64,000 nt of DNA from assembly GCF_002287135.1 (NCBI RefSeq), contig NZ_NESU01000009.1, positions 1 through 64,000 on the forward strand. Direction: 5' to 3'. Shown in pieces: positions 58,027 through 64,000 of the stretch. The notes below the pieces were generated by a model, which saw nothing but the letters and a program-made list of their open reading frames with translations, had not been told where the DNA came from and searched no databases. Source of the stretch: Helicobacter sp. TUL (GTDB lineage Bacteria > Campylobacterota > Campylobacteria > Campylobacterales > Helicobacteraceae). The translations under genes and the position numbers were made by a program. Numbering within the stretch: the stretch's first letter is position 1; each line of letters starts with the position of its first letter.

Positions 58027-60471
58027 CTAGGCTTTTACCACAAAATTTATAAGTTTCTTTGGCACTACAATTTCTTTTAAAACTTCACCCTCTAGCCACT
58101 TTGCCACGCTTTGTCTTCCAAGGACAAGCAATTCATCATTGCTTATATCTGTGCTTACTTCAATTTCAGCACGCTTTTTGCCATTAACAGTAACTGCTAT
58201 AAGCATTTCATCACTCTTAAGTGCATTCATATCAAGCGCAATAGGTGCAAAATTCGCGCGCCCAAAATATGTATCGCTAAGCTCCCAACAAATATGAGGC
58301 ACGATAGGCTCTAAAATATGCAATAACACGAAATATCCTTCGGTATAAATAGCCTCATTATCTTGCTCACCTAATGCGTTAAAAGCTTCCATACACGCTG
58401 CTATGAGTGTATTAAATGCATATCCAGATTGTTTTTTGCTAAAAATATCATGAGATTTTTGCAATGCCTCATAAACCTTCTTACGCGCAAACTTTTCTTG
58501 TTTGGAGAGTGTATGGGATTGTATAGTCGGTAGGCTTTTACATGGCTTTACATGCTCGCTACGCTCCCACACACGCTTTAAGAATCTAAATGCTCCCTCC
58601 ACGGCTGCATCATTCCATTCTAGCTCACGCACAGGTGGTGCAGCAAAAAGCACAAAAAGTCGCGCTGTATCCGCTCCATAGGTAGCAATAAGCTCATTTG
58701 GATTTACGACATTGCCTTTAGATTTACTCATCTTAGCACCATCTTTTAGCACCATACCCTGCGTAAGAAGATTGGCAAATGGTTCATTGAGATTCACATA
58801 CCCCAAATCTCGCAATACCTTGGTAAAAAATCTCGCATAAAGCAAATGTAAAATCGCATGTTCAATCCCACCAATATACTCATCTACATTCATCCAATAT
58901 GCAATATCCTCTGCTCTAAATGCACATTCTTCCCAATACTGCTTAGGCGTTGCGTAACGCAAAAAATACCAACTTGATTGCACAAAAGTATCCATTGTAT
59001 CAGTCTCTCTTTGTGCATTACCACCACATTGTGGGCATTGGCATTCTTTCCAAGTAGGATGTTTATCTAGCGGATTACCCTCGCCATCAATGACCACATC
59101 ATCAGGCAAAAGCACCGGAAGATTCTCAATCTTTTCTGGCACAATGCCACATTTTTGGCAATGCACCATAGGAATAGGTGCACCCCAATATCGCTGCCTT
59201 GATACGCCCCAATCACGCAAACGATAATTTATAACACCAACTCCCTTGCCCTGCTCCTCAAAGTATGCAATGATTTTCTCTCGTGCTGTAGCACCCTTTA
59301 ACCCATTAAAGATTCCAGATTCTATCAACTCGCCATCTTCACAAAATGGCAAAGAATCTGTGTTAGATACAAGCACAGGTTTAATAGGCAAATTATATTT
59401 TTTGGCAAATTCAAAATCTCTTTCATCATGTGCTGGCACTGCCATAACCGCACCATTAGCATATTCTATCAACACAAAGTTTGCTACCCAAATTGGAATC
59501 TCTGCGCCACTTAATGGATGAATGGCTGTTATCCCTAAATCAAAACCTTCTTTCTCCATCATAGATCGTTCTTTTGATGGGAATTTACGCACCTCTTGGA
59601 TTTTTTGTTTTTGTTCTGAATCTAGTAATCCTTTTTGCAATAGCGCATCAACAAGCGGATGTTCTGGTGCAATGGCACAATATGTCACACCAAAAAGCGT
59701 ATCACAACGAGTCGTAAATACCTCAAAGCTCTCTATGCCTGTCTTTTGCTTTGAATCTTCACTCAACACAAAAGCAAAGCTTAGCCCCTTAGATTTTCCA
59801 ATCCAATTATTTTGCATAGTAAGCACTTGGTTTGGCCAATGCCCTTGCAATGTTTGTAAATCATCAAGTAATTCTTGTGCATATTGGGTAATTTTAATAT
59901 AGTATTGATACATTTGTTTTTGCACTACAGGTGTATCACATCGCCAACATTTTCCTTCAATCACTTGCTCATTTGCTAACACAGTCTGATCATTTGGACA
60001 CCAATTCAAATACGCTTCTTTACGATAAATAAGCCCTTTTTCCCACATTTTGATAAAAAATTCTTGCTCCCAACGCGTATATATACTATCACAAGTAGCA
60101 AACTCTCTATCACGTGAAAAACTTAATCCCAAAGACGCAAGTTCGGTGCGCATAGTATCAATATTGGCATATGTCCATTGTTTTGGGTGAATTTTTCTAG
60201 CTATAGCGGCATTTTCTGCAGGCATACCAAACGCATCCCAACCCATAGGGTGCAACACATTAAAGCCATTGTGTCGATAATGCCGTGCTAGTGCATCTCC
60301 TATACAATAATTGCGCACATGTCCCATATGAATTGCGCCACTAGGATAAGGAAACATTGATAAAATATATTTTTTTGGCAATGTCTTATCATCATTTGGC
60401 TCAAAAACATTATTGTTTTGCCAAAATTCTTGCCATTTAGATTCGACGATCTTTGGTTCATACGCTCTCAT
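58027..60471 (-). CDS. leuS: Leucyl-tRNA synthetase
   Basis: 814-residue class I synthetase. The HIGH-type motif lies in [13 protein letters not shown], the editing domain follows (about 225-420, with [11 protein letters not shown] and VPAHDERD), zinc-type cysteine pairs are present, and KMSKSKGNV is the catalytic loop. The start at 60471 gives the usual [14 protein letters not shown] opening and a 10-nt gap after GGAG; an ATG 9 nt upstream is too close to that site. First gene of an eight-gene operon down to mfd. Confidence 0.95.
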   Translation of the reverse strand: MRAYEPKIVESKWQEFWQNNNVFEPNDDKTLPKKYILSMFPYPSGAIHMGHVRNYCIGDALARHYRHNGFNVLHPMGWDAFGMPAENAAIARKIHPKQWTYANIDTMRTELASLGLSFSRDREFATCDSIYTRWEQEFFIKMWEKGLIYRKEAYLNWCPNDQTVLANEQVIEGKCWRCDTPVVQKQMYQYYIKITQYAQELLDDLQTLQGHWPNQVLTMQNNWIGKSKGLSFAFVLSEDSKQKTGIESFEVFTTRCDTLFGVTYCAIAPEHPLVDALLQKGLLDSEQKQKIQEVRKFPSKERSMMEKEGFDLGITAIHPLSGAEIPIWVANFVLIEYANGAVMAVPAHDERDFEFAKKYNLPIKPVLVSNTDSLPFCEDGELIESGIFNGLKGATAREKIIAYFEEQGKGVGVINYRLRDWGVSRQRYWGAPIPMVHCQKCGIVPEKIENLPVLLPDDVVIDGEGNPLDKHPTWKECQCPQCGGNAQRETDTMDTFVQSSWYFLRYATPKQYWEECAFRAEDIAYWMNVDEYIGGIEHAILHLLYARFFTKVLRDLGYVNLNEPFANLLTQGMVLKDGAKMSKSKGNVVNPNELIATYGADTARLFVLFAAPPVRELEWNDAAVEGAFRFLKRVWERSEHVKPCKSLPTIQSHTLSKQEKFARKKVYEALQKSHDIFSKKQSGYAFNTLIAACMEAFNALGEQDNEAIYTEGYFVLLHILEPIVPHICWELSDTYFGRANFAPIALDMNALKSDEMLIAVTVNGKKRAEIEVSTDISNDELLVLGRQSVAKWLEGEVLKEIVVPKKLINFVVKA

Positions 60472-60631
60472 AACAATCATACTCCAAATTTTTTTGTGAT
60501 TATAACAAACAGAATTTTACACTAAAATACAGACTTTTGTTTTTCAAAAAATAGGTTTGTAAAGCTATAATGCCAACTTCACATTTTTTGTCATTTTTTG
60601 CACAAACCAAAATTCCAAGCTAAAGGACTAT

Positions 60632-61789
60632 ATGATGACACAAAACTCCCTTGATACACTGCTTATTCATGGTGGCTTAACAACAGATTCTAAAACTGGT
60701 GCGGTAAATACTCCAATCTACCAAACCTCTACATATGCTCAAGCAGCATTAGGACAAAATCTAGGCTATGAATACTCACGCACCAAAAACCCTACACGAG
60801 ATGGTATAGAAAGTCTCATTGCTGAACTAGAGGGCGGCAAATTTGGTTTTGCATTTGCTTCGGGTATGGCGGCTATTGGCACAATTTTAAGTCTTTTTAA
60901 AAGTGGGGATAAGATTCTCATCTCTAGCAATGTGTATGGTGGCACATTTAGAATCTTAGATAAGGTATTTTGTAATTTTAATATCACATATGAAATTGTG
61001 GATATGCGTGATTACGCACTTTTAGAATCTGCCATAACTCCAGAAGTCAAGGCACTTTTTATAGAAACTCCTGCAAATCCATTAATGAGTGTCGTCTCAC
61101 TCCAAAAACTTGTCCAAATCGCTAAAGCCAAAAACCTACTTACAATCGTAGATAATACCTTTATGACACCCTATCTCCAACGCCCACTAGAATTTGGTGT
61201 GGATATTGTGCTACATTCTGCTACCAAATACTTAGGAGGGCATAGCGATGTGGTTGCAGGACTTGCTGTTGTGCGTGATGAATCCCTTGCCCAAAAGATT
61301 GGCTTTTTGCAAAATAGCATAGGTGGCGTCCTTGCTCCATTTGATAGCTTTTTACTTATACGAGGCATTAAGACATTGGGACTTAGAATGCAAAGACATT
61401 GTGAAAACGCCCTACAAATTGCAGAATTTTTACGCGCACACAATGGTGTAAAAAAAGTGTATTATCCTGGCTTAAAAGATGATGAAGGATATAGCATTCA
61501 CAATGAGCAAGCACGCGGTGGCGGTGGTATGATAAGCTTTGAACTACAAGAAACATATGATTACAAAAAGTTTTTTGAATCTACAAAGTTTATTGTTTTG
61601 GCTGAAAGCTTAGGTGGTGTAGAATCTCTTTTGTGTCATCCTGCCTCTATGACACATGCTTCCATTCCAGCAGAGATTCGAGCAAAAGTGGGTATCACAG
61701 ATAATCTTATACGCCTTTCGGTGGGCATAGAATATGTTAATGACCTTATTGATGATTTGACATATGCCATAGAACAAGCCAAGAGATAA
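60632..61789 (+). CDS. metB: Cystathionine gamma-synthase/lyase family PLP enzyme
   Basis: 385-residue trans-sulfuration enzyme. PLP lysine is Lys199 in HSATKYLGGHSDV; the phosphate/substrate motifs YEYSRTKNPTRD and FASGMAAIGTIL are present, and the C-terminus has ESLGGVESLLCHPASMTHA. The family includes MetB, MccB and cystathionine gamma-lyase. Because a cysteine synthase-like gene follows 4 bp later, as in H. pylori, a reverse trans-sulfuration role (cystathionine to cysteine) is likely. AAGGA precedes the tandem ATGs. Confidence 0.88.
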   Translation: MMTQNSLDTLLIHGGLTTDSKTGAVNTPIYQTSTYAQAALGQNLGYEYSRTKNPTRDGIESLIAELEGGKFGFAFASGMAAIGTILSLFKSGDKILISSNVYGGTFRILDKVFCNFNITYEIVDMRDYALLESAITPEVKALFIETPANPLMSVVSLQKLVQIAKAKNLLTIVDNTFMTPYLQRPLEFGVDIVLHSATKYLGGHSDVVAGLAVVRDESLAQKIGFLQNSIGGVLAPFDSFLLIRGIKTLGLRMQRHCENALQIAEFLRAHNGVKKVYYPGLKDDEGYSIHNEQARGGGGMISFELQETYDYKKFFESTKFIVLAESLGGVESLLCHPASMTHASIPAEIRAKVGITDNLIRLSVGIEYVNDLIDDLTYAIEQAKR

Positions 61790-61793
61790 TGCA

Positions 61794-62699
61794 ATGATTT
61801 ACCAAAGTATTGCGCAACTTGTGGGCAACACTCCGCTACTTGCATTGCATAAGCTTTCTATTCCAAACAACAACAAAATCCTAGCTAAATGCGAATTTTT
61901 TAATCCTGCGGGTGGGATTAAAGATCGCGTAGCATTTCATATCCTTGAGAAGTTTAAAGCCGAGGGAAAACTCCACAAAGATTCTGTTATTATCGAAGCG
62001 ACCGCAGGGAATACAGGGCTTGGGATCGCACTAGCAGCCATTGAATTTGGGTGTAAGGCTCTGCTTGTGGTGCCAGAGACATTTTCTATTGAAAAACAAA
62101 CCCTTATGCGCGCACTTGGCGCAGAAGTGATTAATACACCACAACAAGAAGGTATGCAAGGCGCAATAGAGAAAGCACAAGAACTCTTAGAAAGTATGCC
62201 AAATGCCATTGCCTTTGGACAATTTGAGAATCCACTAAACCCACAAGCACACATCAACACTGCAAAAGAAATCTATGCGGACACACAAGGGAATATTGAT
62301 TATTTTGTATGTGGTGTAGGCAGTGGCGGAAGTTTTAGTGGTATAGCGCGTTTTTTAAAAGATCAAAATCCCTCCATTCAAGCTGTTTTAGCCGATCCGC
62401 TAGGATCTATCATAGGTGGAAATAAGCATGATGTAAAATCTCGCATAGAAGGTATTGGTAACACTTTTGTGCCACACACTATGGATCTCTCTCTCATCGA
62501 TAAAGTATATAAAATCAGCGATCAGGAAGCCTATGATGGGCTAAAACTTCTTGCACGCACAGAAGGAGTATTAGTGGGAATCTCATCGGGAGCTTGTATT
62601 CATGCATGTTTAGAACTTGCAAAAGAAGTCAAAGATAGTGTTATTGTAACAATCCTTGCTGATGATCTCAGCCGATACTTTAATCGCGAACTCTTTTAA
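61794..62699 (+). CDS. cysK: Cysteine synthase/cystathionine beta-synthase-type enzyme
   Basis: 301-residue fold-type II PLP enzyme: the PLP lysine is Lys43 in NPAGGIKDRVAFHILE, with EATAGNTGLGIALAA for the cofactor and GVGSGGSFSGIARFLK for phosphate binding. It can join O-acetylserine with sulfide or homocysteine. Paired with the metB-like gene it probably acts as the first step of reverse trans-sulfuration (MccA role), but sequence alone does not separate the two reactions. Confidence 0.88.
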   Translation: MIYQSIAQLVGNTPLLALHKLSIPNNNKILAKCEFFNPAGGIKDRVAFHILEKFKAEGKLHKDSVIIEATAGNTGLGIALAAIEFGCKALLVVPETFSIEKQTLMRALGAEVINTPQQEGMQGAIEKAQELLESMPNAIAFGQFENPLNPQAHINTAKEIYADTQGNIDYFVCGVGSGGSFSGIARFLKDQNPSIQAVLADPLGSIIGGNKHDVKSRIEGIGNTFVPHTMDLSLIDKVYKISDQEAYDGLKLLARTEGVLVGISSGACIHACLELAKEVKDSVIVTILADDLSRYFNRELF

Positions 62700-62742
62700 T
62701 GAAAGTGTAAAAATAGAGTAGTCAAATAAAAAAAGATAGATT

Positions 62743-62760
62743 CCCCACCTCGTGGTGGGG
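62743..62760 (-). terminator. Terminator between cysK and dps
   Basis: CCCCACC (62743-62749), loop TCGT, GGTGGGG (62754-62760): a GC-rich 7-bp stem. On the minus strand it is followed by AATCTATCTTTTTTT, a good intrinsic terminator for dps; it may also act for cysK. Confidence 0.8.
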
Positions 62761-62770
62761 ATTAAGGGTA

Positions 62771-63208
62771 TTAGCCAAGCTGTGCTTTTAGCATCCAGAT
62801 ACTTTTTTGTAATTGTGCACATTTATCATCGGCATATGCTGCAGTTACCTTATCTCCTGCTTCATCAGCGCTTTTTGAGAGAGCGCTAAATGCACCAAGA
62901 AAATATTCATAATCACTCAAAATTGCCTTAACAATTGTTTCGGATCTAAAGCTATGCGCACTTTCTTCTTTAATCTTTGCAACCTTTAGTATGTCTGCAA
63001 GAGTTACATATGGCACACCGCCTAATTGCAATACACGCTCTGCCATATCATCAAAAACATCAGCAAAGTTTTCATAAATTTTTTGTGTTGCCTCATGTGT
63101 TGGGTGAAAATCCATACCCTTAACATTCCAATGATAGTTATGCACCTTGATATAAAATACCTGTGCGTCCGCCTGAATCTGTTTAAGTTGATCGATAATA
63201 TTACTCAT
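62771..63208 (-). CDS. dps: Dps/NapA DNA-protecting ferritin-like protein
   Basis: 145-residue Dps that oxidises and stores iron as a dodecamer and protects DNA; in H. pylori it is NapA, also a neutrophil activator. The ferroxidase signature YHWNVKGMDFHPTHEATQKIYENFADVFDDMAERVL is intact. A strong AAGGAGG precedes the ATG. A Fur/PerR-like box lies about 85-100 bp upstream. Confidence 0.95.
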   Translation of the reverse strand: MSNIIDQLKQIQADAQVFYIKVHNYHWNVKGMDFHPTHEATQKIYENFADVFDDMAERVLQLGGVPYVTLADILKVAKIKEESAHSFRSETIVKAILSDYEYFLGAFSALSKSADEAGDKVTAAYADDKCAQLQKSIWMLKAQLG

Positions 63209-63291
63209 CGTATCCTCCTTTGTGTTAATTTCTTAAAAAGATTTAAGATGCACACATTCTAAAAGAATTTAGTAAATAAAATTGTAATAAA

Positions 63292-63306
63292 TAATAATTT
63301 TTATCA
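63292..63306 (-). promoter_or_regulatory. Fur/PerR-like box upstream of dps
   Basis: On the minus strand TGATAAA-A-ATTATTA matches 12 of 14 positions of the Fur-type 7-1-7 core. It lies inside a longer imperfect inverted repeat, ATTGTAA ... TTACAAT. Fur and PerR sites cannot be told apart by eye. Confidence 0.5.
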
Positions 63307-63428
63307 TTTACAATTTTTTATGATATTTTGTAAGCCAAATACTTTTGCTTTTACATTCTACTTTTTTAATGAAGTTTTTAGTTTTTTAGACTACAATGCC
63401 TAGAATCTTACATTTTCGAGGAGTTGTG

Positions 63429-63938
63429 ATGAAAAAAATATATGCTCTACTTATAAGTGGATTTGTAGCTTTAGCTTTTTTAGGTTGTCCTAGCAAAAAT
63501 GAGTTAGGCAATACTTCTGACTTTGGTCTTAAGGGTGCGCCAAATTGGGTGCTTGGTAAATCTGATGCAGATTTATATGGTGTGGGTAGCGCACAAATTA
63601 AAAATAACAAAGTAGATTGGGCTATCAAAGAGGCTACGATTAAAGGCACAGCAGAATTAGCAACTACACTTCAAGGTAAAATAGAACAAAAAGCACGCAT
63701 TTTAGAATCTAATGGCGAGAGTGAAAGTGTGATAGCTATTAGACAAAGCGTTGAGGCACTTCTCCCAGGTGCTAGCCGAACAGATACTTGGATAAGCGAA
63801 GGTGGAATGGTATTTGTAAAAATACAAATCAAAAAACTAGATAATGAGACATTACAAAAAAATCTCTCCGCCCTACAAAAAATCGATCAAGAAGCAGCTA
63901 AAGCACTTGCACAAACCGTTGATGATTTGCTGAAATAA
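63429..63938 (+). CDS. LPP20-family lipoprotein
   Basis: 169-residue lipoprotein. The start at 63429 (MKKIYALLISGF) has GAGGAG 5 nt upstream and gives a clean signal with lipobox FLGC (Cys near residue 20). The mature part has GAPNWVLGKSDADLYGVGSAQIKNNKVDWAIKEATIKGTAELA, matching the LPP20 domain of Helicobacter lipoproteins (GAPDWV, N-D-V-D pattern). LPP20 proteins sit in the outer membrane and are strong antigens in H. pylori; function unknown. Confidence 0.78.
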   Translation: MKKIYALLISGFVALAFLGCPSKNELGNTSDFGLKGAPNWVLGKSDADLYGVGSAQIKNNKVDWAIKEATIKGTAELATTLQGKIEQKARILESNGESESVIAIRQSVEALLPGASRTDTWISEGGMVFVKIQIKKLDNETLQKNLSALQKIDQEAAKALAQTVDDLLK

Positions 63939-63943
63939 CTTTT

Positions 63944-63961
63944 AGAGTCATTTTTGACTCT
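63944..63961 (+). terminator. Hairpin after the LPP20-like gene
   Basis: AGAGTCA (63944-63950), loop TTTT, TGACTCT (63955-63961), 5 nt after the stop codon. There is no T-run after it, so termination would be weak. Confidence 0.45.
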
Positions 63962-64000
63962 ACCCTATTTAAACGCAAACTATGAAAAATCTCATTTTTG

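Noticed and set aside
1-64000. CRISPR array, prophage, transposase or integrase
   Set aside because: No regularly spaced repeats, phage structural genes or transposase motifs were seen in any frame.

Overview
The window is chromosomal DNA of a low-GC Campylobacterota bacterium, most likely an enterohepatic-type Helicobacter. The evidence is gene order and gene content. The block smpB-exbB-exbD-(insert)-rpmH-rnpA-yidD-yidC-jag-mnmE and the block leuS-lptE-folC-csd2-csd1-ccmA-mfd match Helicobacter synteny. HpaA-like, LPP20-like, CiaB, NapA/Dps and Pfr-type ferritin proteins and a NikABCDE nickel importer are also present. I saw no prophage, insertion sequence, CRISPR array or rRNA, and only one tRNA (Arg-CCT).

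Layout. 0.1-3.3 kb: rdgB, tRNA-Arg, then a gap-pgi carbon operon. 3.3-10.4 kb: a nickel-uptake locus, with a TonB-dependent receptor divergent from nikA-nikB-nikC and a fused nikDE ATPase gene; a NikR-like operator lies in the shared intergenic region. 10.4-19.3 kb, minus strand: ciaB, pnp, a phosphoribosyltransferase, lptD, an RDD membrane protein and purD. 19.3-24.9 kb, plus strand: an HpaA-like lipoprotein behind a T15 tract and overlapping palindromes, clpB behind a perfect -35/-10 promoter, and a CapA-like lipoprotein. 24.9-31.9 kb: glnA, sdaA-sdaC serine use, an MFS transporter and a PIN-PhoH ATPase. 32-37.4 kb: tpx, an FMN-binding protein, a membrane protein, a cupin, a Fur-box-preceded siderophore-type receptor and a PLP deaminase-like enzyme.

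37.4-46.5 kb is the conserved minus-strand block mnmE-jag-yidC-yidD-rnpA-rpmH ... exbD-exbB-smpB. Between rpmH and exbD sits a two-gene MotA/MotB-type pair: a 662-residue channel protein with a very long coiled-coil tail and a 242-residue OmpA-domain protein. It resembles the ZorA-ZorB motor of Zorya anti-phage defence but has no ZorC, ZorD or ZorE beside it. This is the best candidate for an undescribed system here. 46.6-48.4 kb is a small accessory patch with a possible 63-residue protein and a Tat-signal lipoprotein gene split at a T7 tract. 48.5-60.5 kb holds a gamma-carbonic-anhydrase-like protein, ferritin and the leuS-to-mfd operon for envelope and cell-shape functions. 60.6-64 kb holds a transsulfuration pair (metB/mccB-like and cysK/mccA-like), dps and an LPP20-like lipoprotein.

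Two themes link the genes: metal handling (nickel importer, iron receptor, ferritin, Dps, putative NikR and Fur/PerR sites) and envelope biogenesis (LptD, LptE, YidC, Csd1/Csd2/CcmA, ExbBD, ZorAB-like). Across the window the heptamer AGATTCT/AGAATCT is strikingly frequent on both strands.
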